A stretch of DNA of 5,616 nt from Nitrospirota bacterium. Its GTDB lineage: Bacteria; Nitrospirota; Thermodesulfovibrionia; Thermodesulfovibrionales; JdFR-88. Both the position numbers and the translations under genes were made by a program. The stretch lies in contig JAKAEG010000222.1 of assembly GCA_021819985.1 (NCBI GenBank), positions 1 through 5,616 on the forward strand. Reading direction: 5' to 3'. Positions 1 to 5,616 of this stretch are shown here, piece by piece; position 1 is the first letter of the stretch, and the number at the start of each line of letters is the position of its first letter. The notes beneath the pieces are model-generated. The model had not been told where the DNA came from. It did no database searches and saw nothing but the letters and a program-made list of their open reading frames with translations.

Positions 1-461
1 ACTATCATTAGCGGTGAAGTGTTTTTAAATAATTTGCAGGCCTCGGGATAATGTCCCTTATCAGTGAGGATAAGGCGGGGCCGGGAATTCTCCACCAGTG
101 AAACATTTTTTTGAGCGGAAAAGGAAGTGTCCAGGGCAATATATGCTTTGCCCGCTTTAAGAGCGCCTAAAATAGCAGCTATCAATCGTATCCCTTGTTC
201 GAGAAAAAGCGCAACAGGAATATTTTCTTCTCCGGACCGCTCGACTATATCATGCGCAATCCGGTTGGCGGCCTGGTTTAACCCGGCATAGGTAAGCCGA
301 AATCTTCCTTCCTTTACAGCCAGCCGTGACGGATATTTTGCCACCTGCTTTTCAAAGCGGCTGGTAATGGATTGATCGATTTCCGACCTTTCGAATTCAA
401 AGAACGGTTTGTCAGGATAGACCCGGTGAGGCGCAAAGAAGTTTTGCCAGACATTATGCAT
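1..461 (-). CDS. NRPS-type adenylation (AMP-binding) protein, N-terminal fragment
   Basis: The first 153 codons of an ATP-dependent adenylate-forming enzyme; the gene continues past the left edge. The frame begins at ATG 461-459, preceded by a strong AAGGAGG Shine-Dalgarno (472-466). Two adenylation-domain core motifs are visible: A1 as LTYAGL (residues 56-61) and A2 as LKAGKAYIALD (101-111). The stretch before A1 (SRFEKQVAKYPSRLAV, about 34-49) is the usual entry into an NRPS A domain. Family members activate an amino or carboxylic acid as acyl-AMP and pass it to a carrier-protein thiol. No condensation domain precedes the A domain, so this would be a loading module, a free-standing A domain or an acyl-CoA-ligase relative. 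The substrate-specificity residues lie beyond the window. A2 has Ala where Pro is usual (YIALD against YVPLD). Divergent from the asparagine-synthetase homologue at 1011. Very likely an AMP-binding enzyme; whether it is a true multi-module NRPS cannot be seen. Confidence 0.88.
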   Translation of the reverse strand, partial: MHNVWQNFFAPHRVYPDKPFFEFERSEIDQSITSRFEKQVAKYPSRLAVKEGRFRLTYAGLNQAANRIAHDIVERSGEENIPVALFLEQGIRLIAAILGALKAGKAYIALDTSFSAQKNVSLVENSRPRLILTDKGHYPEACKLFKNTSPLMI

Positions 462-575
462 TTCCCCTCCTTGAATTCCGGTCTTTTGTTTTCAACGGTC
501 TCGGATCCACATTCTGGCGCATGCAGGCTTAGGAGAAGCCCCCAACGGTCAATTTAGGGCTCCAGAAGTCCGCCA

Positions 576-612
576 GATCAAGCGCCCGTTCCTGCTTCCG
601 GAACGCTTGATC
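576..612 (-). promoter_or_regulatory. Bulged hairpin in the adenylation-gene leader
   Basis: GATCAAGCG at 576-584 is the exact reverse complement of 604-612. An inner TTCC (589-592) pairs with GGAA (600-603), leaving a 7-nt loop and a sliding 4-nt bulge, about 13 bp in all. Read on the minus strand it lies in the predicted leader, about 60 nt after the predicted transcription start, and no T-run follows, so it is not a standard terminator in that direction. On the plus strand TTTT (613-616) follows, so a weak plus-strand terminator is the alternative. The structure is seen; a regulatory role is inferred. Confidence 0.4.
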
Positions 613-678
613 TTTTGCTGTGAAGAATTCCTTGACATTGGGGGTGAGGAGATCTTTCCCCTTAAAAGCAGACGTCTA

Positions 679-707
679 AATTTACCGCTTTCCAGGCCGG
701 ATGTCAA
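679..707 (-). promoter_or_regulatory. Sigma70-type promoter for the adenylation gene
   Basis: On the minus strand a perfect -35 TTGACA (707-702) is followed after 17 bp by TAAATT (684-679), a 4/6 match to TATAAT. Transcription would start near 672, giving a leader of about 210 nt before the ATG at 461. It is the best minus-strand promoter seen upstream of the gene. A second promoter closer to the start is not excluded. Confidence 0.5.
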
Positions 708-836
708 TATTTTTGTTCCGGTATGTTATGGTGAGTGGTGGGGCAGTTTGAATGCGCATTCTCTTTCCTGCGCTTGAGCGTTCATGCAATTCTCCCTTTG
801 CTTTTATCTGGGGATTACTCTATTTTTTACCTCGAG

Positions 837-858
837 ATTTTACACGTAAAATTTTACG
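837..858. promoter_or_regulatory. Overlapping palindromes, possible operator
   Basis: CGTAAAATTTTACG (845-858) is a perfect 14-bp palindrome. It overlaps a second inverted repeat, ATTTTAC-AC-GTAAAAT (837-852). Together they give three alternating TTTTAC/GTAAAA half-sites in 22 bp. The site lies about 130 bp upstream of the minus-strand -35 and about 85 bp upstream of the plus-strand -35, which fits a regulator shared by the divergent genes. AT-rich DNA produces such palindromes easily, so this is only a candidate. Confidence 0.35.
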
Positions 859-925
859 CTACTGGCGGAAATCAAAGTTATACCTTGCAAAATATGCTTG
901 CAGGCGCAGGAATATGCGGACATCA

Positions 926-943
926 AATGAGATCCATCTCATT
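926..943. promoter_or_regulatory. Inverted repeat overlapping the -35 box, candidate operator
   Basis: AATGAGAT (926-933) and ATCTCATT (936-943) are perfect 8-bp arms around a 2-bp centre. The right arm runs two bases into the TTGACA -35 box (942-947). This size and placement are typical of a dimeric repressor or activator site controlling the gene at 1011. The regulator is not in the window. Confidence 0.45.
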
Positions 944-970
944 GACAGGCCTACCTTATAGTGCTAAAAG
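942..970 (+). promoter_or_regulatory. Sigma70-type promoter for the asparagine-synthetase-like gene
   Basis: A perfect TTGACA (942-947) is followed after 17 bp by TAAAAG (965-970), a 4/6 match to TATAAT. Transcription would start near 977, leaving a leader of about 34 nt before the ATG at 1011. A GGGAGG Shine-Dalgarno (996-1001) sits 9 nt upstream of that ATG. Confidence 0.55.
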
Positions 971-1010
971 ATAAAAACACGTCTAGCAGAATCATGGGAG
1001 GCATCTGGAT

Positions 1011-2828
1011 ATGTTTATGACCTATCTCTGGCAATCGTCAGGCATTTCTCCTAAAGACGCATATGATAAATTCTCATCTGATTTAGCCAACCAATGTGTT
1101 CAGTATAAAGATGCGTTCGGCGTGGAACCCGTCCTGAAAATAAAACAGATCGAAAATATGCTCCTGGGACAACTCCATTATGAGTATGGCGTTACCGGAT
1201 GGGAACCGTGGGCCGACCTGGGCAACACCGGCATCATTTGGAACGGAGATTGCGAAGATTTTCTCGGCAAAAAAATGGACACTGAAACAGTCGCCAATAT
1301 TACAAAAATTCTGGAGAACAGCCCGGAAGATATAAGCTCATGGAATGGAATGTTTTCAGTCATTGCCTGGAAGGGTAGCAACATATTTTTTGCGTCATCG
1401 GCAACAATGTGTCCAACACTCTGGTCTGTGGAAGGACCTGGAGGATGGGCAATGGGGTCACGGGCAGCGCCCATTTTAGAGTTGGCCGGTCTCAGAACCG
1501 ATCCGGATATTGGAACTCTTGGCTTATACTTGTTATATGGATATTTTTTGGGAGGGCATTCAGCGTTCAAGCATGTCCATCGAATATACGATCGCGTGCA
1601 GATAAAAATAAAAAAAGATTCAAAACCTGAATTAAGGAGCTATATATCCATACCTCAATACCTGGGCCTGGAATCCGATGAGCAAATGCCCGGATGGGAT
1701 GAGAGTGTATCTCGTGCAGCAGACCGCATTATTCAGAGAGTAAATACACAGATCAAGCACAGTGCCGAACCCGTGGTGCTTTTGACCGGAGGACGTGACA
1801 GCCGGACCATCGCTGCAGCCGCAAAAAAAAGCGGATACCGGTTCACGACTGAAACAAGCGGACCGTCCGATTCTGAGGACGTTGTCATTGCAACTCAAGT
1901 CTCTAATGCGTTGGAAGTGGTACACCAGCTTAAAGGTGACTTTATGTCTCCTGATAATTTATATGGTTGTATGGACCGGTTAAAATTGTGGGCACAGATG
2001 AACGAGGGCCTTGTGCCGGTCAATTATTGTTTCCACATGAAGGATTTCCTGTCAGCAATCCTTCCCGTTGCGATAGGAAAACATCAGTCTTTTCATGGGC
2101 TTACACCGGAAATTGCGAGTTCCGATGTCTTTCCCGGCTATCCGGATTTTGAACTTGATAAGCTTAAATCACTGAGTTTGAGCGATGCACATAAGTACTG
2201 CACATACGGGAACCGTTTCCTGAAGCCGAATAAACAGGCAGAGGCCCTACTCCAAAATATTTTTTTGGGAATGGATAATATTCTTTATGAGACCAAGGGA
2301 AGAGTCGACCATTGGATAGGGCTTTTTTGGTGGAGGCAGAGAGGGCTTGTTTGGGGTGCTGACCTGCGGTCTGCGTACAGTCTTAACTGGTCATGGATAC
2401 CCTTTTTTGACAGAGAATTCATAAAACTAAGCTGGAGGCTTACCGTTGAACAAAAAGCTTCCGATCATTATTTATTTAACGTCATGGAAATTATAGCGCC
2501 AGCCGCAGCAAAAATAAAATATACTCAGCGCGGACTCTCAATCCGAAATGTTAAACTGGGGGATCGCATAAAAAGAAAAGTGTTGTCACACTTAAACTAT
2601 TATCTAAACAGCGGTGTGGTAACAAGGGATCAGGATAAATCGGAAGCCCACCGGAAATTCTGGCAAAAGGTTTTTTTCAGTGAGGGAGAGCACCTATGGA
2701 ACGAATTTATTGAAAAAAAGGATCTCTTGCATCTCATTCATTTTGATCCGAAGAATAATTTGCTTTGGGGACTTTCGACCATAGATATGATGGCAGATCT
2801 ATTCTGCGCCCGAAGGGGGGATAGCTAA
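1011..2828 (+). CDS. Asparagine-synthetase-like protein lacking the glutaminase cysteine
   Basis: A 605-aa homologue of AsnB-type amidotransferases. The N-terminal half (about 1-200) keeps the outline of a class II glutaminase fold: an NG pair at 78-79, then WNGMFSVIAW (111-120), a GS pair (149-150) and a YLLYGYF-type segment near 173-179. It does not begin Met-Cys, so the Cys2 nucleophile that releases ammonia from glutamine is missing. The C-terminal half carries the PP-loop LTGGRDS (258-264), where AsnB has SGGxDS, the following SED...A..V helix (288-297) and IPFFD (463-467). These suggest ATP binding and acyl-adenylate formation. The usual GxGxDE loop is degenerate (FHGLTPEIASS, 361-371), so the acceptor or catalysis probably differs from AsnB. 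This is the layout of asparagine synthase-related proteins, including beta-lactam synthetases and lasso cyclases, but no lasso precursor or protease is seen. Start chosen by GGGAGG at 996-1001; ATG 1017 is a weaker alternative. Fold is firm, substrate unknown. Confidence 0.85.
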   Translation: MFMTYLWQSSGISPKDAYDKFSSDLANQCVQYKDAFGVEPVLKIKQIENMLLGQLHYEYGVTGWEPWADLGNTGIIWNGDCEDFLGKKMDTETVANITKILENSPEDISSWNGMFSVIAWKGSNIFFASSATMCPTLWSVEGPGGWAMGSRAAPILELAGLRTDPDIGTLGLYLLYGYFLGGHSAFKHVHRIYDRVQIKIKKDSKPELRSYISIPQYLGLESDEQMPGWDESVSRAADRIIQRVNTQIKHSAEPVVLLTGGRDSRTIAAAAKKSGYRFTTETSGPSDSEDVVIATQVSNALEVVHQLKGDFMSPDNLYGCMDRLKLWAQMNEGLVPVNYCFHMKDFLSAILPVAIGKHQSFHGLTPEIASSDVFPGYPDFELDKLKSLSLSDAHKYCTYGNRFLKPNKQAEALLQNIFLGMDNILYETKGRVDHWIGLFWWRQRGLVWGADLRSAYSLNWSWIPFFDREFIKLSWRLTVEQKASDHYLFNVMEIIAPAAAKIKYTQRGLSIRNVKLGDRIKRKVLSHLNYYLNSGVVTRDQDKSEAHRKFWQKVFFSEGEHLWNEFIEKKDLLHLIHFDPKNNLLWGLSTIDMMADLFCARRGDS

Positions 2829-2845
2829 AAAAAAGCTTATCAGCA

Positions 2846-2932
2846 TATCAAATTTTTCATTTGTCAAAGACATGCTTTAAAATAATACCTTAATAGCCCC
2901 AAAAAGAGCCTTTTTATGCTTTAAATTTGATA
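2846..2932. repeat. Long-range inverted repeat in the convergent gap
   Basis: TATCAAATTT (2846-2855) is the exact reverse complement of AAATTTGATA (2923-2932), with 67 bp between. Within the same stretch ATGCTTTAAA is repeated directly at 2872-2881 and 2916-2925. The gap between the two convergent stop codons (2829-3014) is otherwise AT-rich with no gene. The repeats may fold in mRNA 3' ends or may be chance in AT-rich DNA. Confidence 0.35.
2901..2915. terminator. Weak hairpin between convergent genes
   Basis: AAAAAG (2901-2906) and CTTTTT (2910-2915) form a 6-bp stem around a 3-nt loop, with A and T runs on either side. It sits between the two convergent genes, where a bidirectional terminator is expected. 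The stem has only one G-C pair, so intrinsic terminator activity is doubtful. No better terminator was found in 2829-3014. Confidence 0.25.
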
Positions 2933-3014
2933 CAATGCGATGCTTCAATCACAATCACAACTATCTTTTCCAGTTGTTCCCTTCTTTCTTTTTTCCATCT
3001 TCATCAATAAATAT

Positions 3015-5372
3015 CTACGGGGCCGAAGTGATGATCGCTTGAGGATATCGTCCGGTATTGACTGTGGCCGGATTCATCGGCACAAGCGCCCCGCCCGCAC
3101 CTATCGTGTACTGCGATACTGTATTATCACCATAGTTAGTCACATAGACATACTTGCCAGAGGGATCGACAGTAACGGATTGAGGCCCCTGTCCTGTGCT
3201 GACTGCGGCCGGATTCACCGGTACAAGCGCCCCGCCCGCGCCTATCGTGTACTGTGATACTGTATTATCACCATAGTTAGTCACATAGACATACCTTCCT
3301 GAAGGGTCGACCGTGATGGATACGGGTTTATATCCGGCAGGAACCACAGCTGGAGTCATCGGCACGAGTGCCCCGCCTGCGCCTATCGTATACTGCGACA
3401 CGTTATTACTTCCATAATTTGCCACGTAGACGTACTTGCCCAACGGTTCTACAGTAATAGAGATTGACCCATCTTGTCCTTTCGGACGGACCCACCAGGG
3501 GGACATCGGCAAGAGCACGCCGCCTGCGCCTATCGTATACTGCGCTATGGTGCTATCGCCCTCGTTCGCCACGTAGACATACTTACCCGAGGGATCGACG
3601 ATGACGGATTCCGGCTCATTTATAGTCTTAACCGTTTGGGGGTATAACGGCTGGAGTGCCCCTCCTGATCCCAATGTGTATTGCGATATGGTGCTATCAC
3701 CCGCGTTCGCCACGTATGCGTACCTGTCCAAGGGGTCGATCGCGACTGATTCTGGCGTAGTTCCGGCATCGACCGTTGCGGACGACATCGGGGCAATCGC
3801 GCCACCTGAAACTATCGTGTATTGCGATACGGTGTTGTAGTTCTCATTAGCCAAATAAACGTAATTGTGGGAGGGATCGACTGCGATGGACCATGGATGC
3901 GACTTCGACACAGATCCTGCCGTTGCCGGGGTCATCGGCGCGAGTTGTCCGCCTGAAACTATAGTATATTGCGATACGGTTCCGTCGCCGTAGTTAGCCA
4001 CGTATACGTATTCTGACAGCGAAGTTGCCCATGCGGCGTAAAGAGTGACATTTTCCAGGCCCATTGTAAAAGTCTGGCCCTGGGTGTAAGTTGTTCCGCT
4101 GCCGTCGGAATGAGTGTTCCAGCCCACAAACACATAGCCGTTTTTAAAGATACCGCCCGTATTGCCGGAAACCGTTACCGTTTGCCCCTCCTGGTAGCTG
4201 GTCGAGTTAACAGGCACGCTGCCGCCCGTATTGCCGTTTCCGTTATAGGTCAACGTGTACGCGGGGTTTGCGGTCCAGATCGCGTAAAGCGTGACATTCG
4301 AAGCCCCTATTGTAAATGTCTGGCCCTGCGTATAAGTCGTCCCGGACCCGTCAGCCGCCGTGTTCCAGCCCGAAAAAGAGTACCCCGCCTTTACGAGATC
4401 GACTGTATTGCCAAGCACTGTAGCGGTCTGTCCCTGCTGATAATTGTTCGGGTCAACAGGTGCGTTTCCACCGGTGCTGCCATTCCCGTTATATTTTACG
4501 TTGTAAACAGGTGTAACCCATAGAGCATAAAGGGTGACGTTCGCGGAGCCCATCGTAAAAACTTGGCCTGGCATATAGGTTGTTCCGCTGCCGTCCGCAT
4601 GAGTAGTCCAGCCAGCGAAATTATAGCCCGTGTTAACGAGATTGCCCTTATTGCCAGAAACAGTGACATTCTGCCCCTGCAGATAATTGGTTGTATCAAC
4701 CGGTACAGTACCATCAGTATTACCGTTTCCCTTGTATGTCACGATGTGCGTTGGGGCTAAGGTCCACATGGCATAAAGAGTTATGTCTGCCTGACCTATT
4801 GTATAGGTCTGACCCTGAGTGTAGGTCGAGCCAGACCCATCGACCGCCGTGTTCCAACCCGAAAAGGAATATCCTGTTTTTACCAAACCGCCCGTGTTAC
4901 CGGGAACCGTAATTGTCTGACCTTGCTCATAATTGGCTGGCCCTGCAGGCACACTACCCCCTGTATTGCTGTTTCCATTATAAGTCAGGGTATATGTGGG
5001 GTCGATTGTCCATTCCGCATACAGCGTTATATTCTGCGTCCCAATTGTAAAGGTCTGACCCTGCGTATAGGTCGCCCCACTGCCGTCCGGCTCGGTATTC
5101 CAGCCTACAAATGTGTAGCTGGTCTTTACGAGATTGCCTGCATTTCCGGGAACTGTGATGGTCTGCCCGTTCTTGTAATTGGCCGGGCTGACAGGGACTG
5201 TCCCTTCTGTGCTGCCATTTCCGTTATATGCCAGGGTGTAAGTTGCCGCATTCTTATTGCTGCTGACTCCCGGATTGCTCCCATTGCCGCAACTGGTCAG
5301 AATCAGTCCGTATGCAACCATCATTAGTACAAATCCGGAAAAGAAAACGCGAGTCCATCTGAAAATTTTCAC
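3015..5372 (-). CDS. Surface lipoprotein with InlB-type repeats and a YVTN beta-propeller
   Basis: A 785-aa predicted lipoprotein. The start is GTG 5372-5370, 5 nt after an AGAGGAGA Shine-Dalgarno (5385-5378); the frame is open 28 codons further up to an ATG, but that stretch does not look like a signal peptide. From the GTG: a basic start, a hydrophobic core (about 9-25) and the lipobox LTSC (25-28), so Cys28 would be lipidated. It is the only Cys in the chain, and Gly at +2 gives no inner-membrane retention signal. Residues 44-453 are five InlB/Listeria-Bacteroides-type repeats of 81-83 aa (YNGNG...GYxFxGWNT...DGSGTTY...ITLYAxW). Residues 454-785 are seven YVTN-type blades of 45-50 aa, enough for one complete propeller. 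Such modules are usually extracellular and associated with adhesion or binding. A lactonase-like activity cannot be argued from repeat consensus alone. Converges on the asparagine-synthetase-like gene and appears monocistronic. Confidence 0.9.
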   Translation of the reverse strand: MKIFRWTRVFFSGFVLMMVAYGLILTSCGNGSNPGVSSNKNAATYTLAYNGNGSTEGTVPVSPANYKNGQTITVPGNAGNLVKTSYTFVGWNTEPDGSGATYTQGQTFTIGTQNITLYAEWTIDPTYTLTYNGNSNTGGSVPAGPANYEQGQTITVPGNTGGLVKTGYSFSGWNTAVDGSGSTYTQGQTYTIGQADITLYAMWTLAPTHIVTYKGNGNTDGTVPVDTTNYLQGQNVTVSGNKGNLVNTGYNFAGWTTHADGSGTTYMPGQVFTMGSANVTLYALWVTPVYNVKYNGNGSTGGNAPVDPNNYQQGQTATVLGNTVDLVKAGYSFSGWNTAADGSGTTYTQGQTFTIGASNVTLYAIWTANPAYTLTYNGNGNTGGSVPVNSTSYQEGQTVTVSGNTGGIFKNGYVFVGWNTHSDGSGTTYTQGQTFTMGLENVTLYAAWATSLSEYVYVANYGDGTVSQYTIVSGGQLAPMTPATAGSVSKSHPWSIAVDPSHNYVYLANENYNTVSQYTIVSGGAIAPMSSATVDAGTTPESVAIDPLDRYAYVANAGDSTISQYTLGSGGALQPLYPQTVKTINEPESVIVDPSGKYVYVANEGDSTIAQYTIGAGGVLLPMSPWWVRPKGQDGSISITVEPLGKYVYVANYGSNNVSQYTIGAGGALVPMTPAVVPAGYKPVSITVDPSGRYVYVTNYGDNTVSQYTIGAGGALVPVNPAAVSTGQGPQSVTVDPSGKYVYVTNYGDNTVSQYTIGAGGALVPMNPATVNTGRYPQAIITSAP
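3018..4013 (-). repeat. Seven tandem YVTN-type beta-propeller repeats
   Basis: The coding sequence for residues 454-785 is seven tandem units of 50, 47, 47, 49, 47, 47 and 45 codons, most following Y-V-Y-V-(A/T)-N ... S-Q-Y-T-I ... G-G-A-L ... V-D-P-S-G-K. The seven count fits one seven-bladed propeller. The C-terminal units are closest to each other: 3100-3153 and 3241-3294, one 141-bp period apart, differ at a single base. Confidence 0.85.
4014..5243 (-). repeat. Five tandem InlB/Listeria-Bacteroides-type repeats
   Basis: The coding sequence for residues 44-453 is five units of 82, 82, 81, 82 and 83 codons, with unit boundaries near 4998, 4752, 4509 and 4263. Each carries a YxGNxxT start, a GQTxTVxGN turn, a (W)NT/TT...DGSG core and a closing TLYAxW strand. 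This matches the consensus of the InlB B-repeat/Flg_new family found in bacterial surface proteins. The copies are moderately diverged, so the array is older than the last propeller duplication. Confidence 0.8.
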
Positions 5373-5377
5373 GATGT

Positions 5378-5385
5378 TCTCCTCT
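5378..5385 (-). promoter_or_regulatory. Shine-Dalgarno that sets the lipoprotein start
   Basis: On the minus strand AGAGGAGA is followed by 5 nt and then GTG at 5372-5370. It decides the start in favour of GTG over the upstream in-frame ATG at 5456, which would place 28 polar residues ahead of the signal peptide. Confidence 0.75.
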
Positions 5386-5450
5386 GTTCTTTTTTGGCAA
5401 CAGCCATTTGTGGTGAAAAATTTTTTTCTGGAAAGATTCTTTAAAAGGCA

Positions 5451-5467
5451 ATGCAAATTGCATACCG
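5451..5467 (-). promoter_or_regulatory. Possible sigma54 (-24/-12) promoter for the lipoprotein gene
   Basis: On the minus strand CGGTATGCAATTTGCA spans 5467-5452. It has GG, 10 bp, then GC in a TTGCA context, which is the core spacing of sigma54 promoters, although the -24 element is only partly matched. Transcription would start near 5441, about 70 nt before the GTG. The site overlaps a perfect 13-bp palindrome, ATGCAAATTGCAT (5451-5463), which may itself be the real signal. No convincing sigma70 promoter was seen in 5386-5490. Confidence 0.3.
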
Positions 5468-5500
5468 GGCATATATGTTTCCCCTTACTTTAGCAGGTTG

Positions 5501-5528
5501 TTGAAAAACACCTATCAAATGGTATGAA
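5501..5528 (+). promoter_or_regulatory. Candidate transposase promoter
   Basis: TTGAAA (5501-5506), overlapping the presumed terminal repeat, is followed after 16 bp by TATGAA (5523-5528). Both boxes are partial matches. Transcription would start near 5535, before the GAGGAGGA ribosome site. Confidence 0.35.
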
Positions 5529-5581
5529 TAGTGCATATCATTTTCAGCCTCAATAGATGCCGAAACGAGGAGGAAGACGAT

Positions 5582-5616
5582 ATGCGTGGTGACGATAAAA
5601 ATACTGAAGGATTTTT
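5582..5616 (+). CDS. Transposase, first 11 codons
   Basis: ATG at 5582 follows a strong AGGAGG Shine-Dalgarno (5568-5573) by 8 nt. The visible peptide MRGDDKNTEGF resembles the start of a widespread group of DDE transposases often labelled IS5 or IS1182 family, which begin MRG(D/E)D... before a conserved DHPLR-type motif. That motif is not in the window. The call rests on this short peptide plus the terminal-repeat-like sequence upstream. Confidence 0.6.
   Translation, partial: MRGDDKNTEGF

Larger units (their letters stand above)
462..1010. other. Divergent intergenic control region
   Basis: This 549-bp stretch separates two divergently transcribed genes. I see no convincing protein gene in it. 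Left to right it holds a long untranslated leader of the adenylation gene with a bulged hairpin (576-612), a minus-strand promoter (679-707), an AT-rich double palindrome (837-858), and a plus-strand promoter (942-970) overlapped by an inverted repeat (926-943). The octamer CAACGGTC occurs at 492-499 and 543-550. Small open frames at 735-974 and 752-961 lack convincing ribosome sites and run into the plus-strand promoter, so they were not called. Confidence 0.7.
5492..5616 (+). mobile_element. Left end of an insertion sequence (IS5/IS1182-like), partial
   Basis: AGCAGGTTGTTGAAAAACACC at 5492-5512 resembles the TTGTTGAAAAA-type terminal inverted repeats of many DDE-transposase insertion sequences. 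It lies about 90 bp upstream of a transposase-like start codon, the usual spacing. The right end, matching repeat and target duplication are outside the window, so the exact boundary is uncertain by a few bases. Confidence 0.6.

Noticed and set aside
372..557. 61-aa plus-strand frame
   Set aside because: Mostly antisense to the adenylation coding sequence, which has clear family motifs; no independent support.
752..961. 69-aa plus-strand open frame beginning MRILFPALERS, rich in basic residues, faintly like the start of lasso B2-type proteins
   Set aside because: No good ribosome site, no clear family match, and its end overlaps the operator and promoter predicted for the gene at 1011. The resemblance is too weak to call a gene or pseudogene.
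735..974. 79-aa plus-strand frame upstream of the asparagine-synthetase homologue, examined as a possible lasso or RiPP precursor
   Set aside because: GTG start without a ribosome site, no precursor-like leader and core pattern, and no protease or recognition-element gene beside it. It also runs through the promoter.
2940..3257. 105-aa plus-strand frame with internal repeats (and similar plus-strand frames at 4110-4523 and 4923-5327)
   Set aside because: Antisense shadows of the repeated minus-strand lipoprotein gene; their apparent repeats mirror its repeat units.
3018..5243. Regular repeats that could suggest a CRISPR or satellite array
   Set aside because: Periods of about 141 and 246 bp are multiples of three within one continuous frame and encode recognisable protein repeats.
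5373..5456. N-terminal extension of the lipoprotein to an ATG at 5456
   Set aside because: It would put 28 polar and basic residues before the signal peptide. The GTG at 5372 has a proper Shine-Dalgarno and gives a standard lipoprotein signal.

Overview
The window looks like a piece of an accessory region from a Gram-negative bacterium. The signs are a lipobox-bearing surface lipoprotein, strong Shine-Dalgarno sites, E. coli-type -35/-10 boxes, one sigma54-like -24/-12 site, the start of an NRPS-type adenylation protein and the edge of an insertion sequence. The mix would suit a deltaproteobacterium-like lineage, but no marker gene is present and the taxon is an inference.

Layout: (1) 1-461, minus strand, is the N-terminal 153 codons of an AMP-forming adenylation-domain protein that runs off the left edge. 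(2) 462-1010 is a divergent control region. It holds a minus-strand promoter with a leader of about 210 nt and a large hairpin, an overlapping pair of palindromes, and a plus-strand promoter whose -35 box overlaps an inverted repeat with 8-bp arms. (3) 1011-2828, plus strand, is a 605-aa asparagine-synthetase-like protein with a recognisable PP-loop but no N-terminal glutaminase cysteine. (4) 2829-3014 is an AT-rich convergent gap. (5) 3015-5372, minus strand, is a 785-aa predicted lipoprotein made of five InlB/Listeria-Bacteroides-type repeats followed by seven YVTN-type beta-propeller repeats. (6) 5373-5491 is the lipoprotein upstream region with a possible sigma54 site. (7) From about 5492 to the right edge is the left end of an insertion sequence with the first 11 codons of its transposase.

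The adenylation protein and the asparagine-synthetase homologue are divergently transcribed from a shared 549-bp region. Both families activate carboxylates as acyl-adenylates, and the asparagine-synthetase homologue appears to have lost its ammonia-producing active site. A joint role in making a small peptide or amide metabolite, or in decorating a polymer, is plausible but unproven. The lipoprotein is probably an independent surface or adhesion gene, and the insertion sequence may have cut its promoter off from upstream sequence. No RNA genes or CRISPR arrays were seen.
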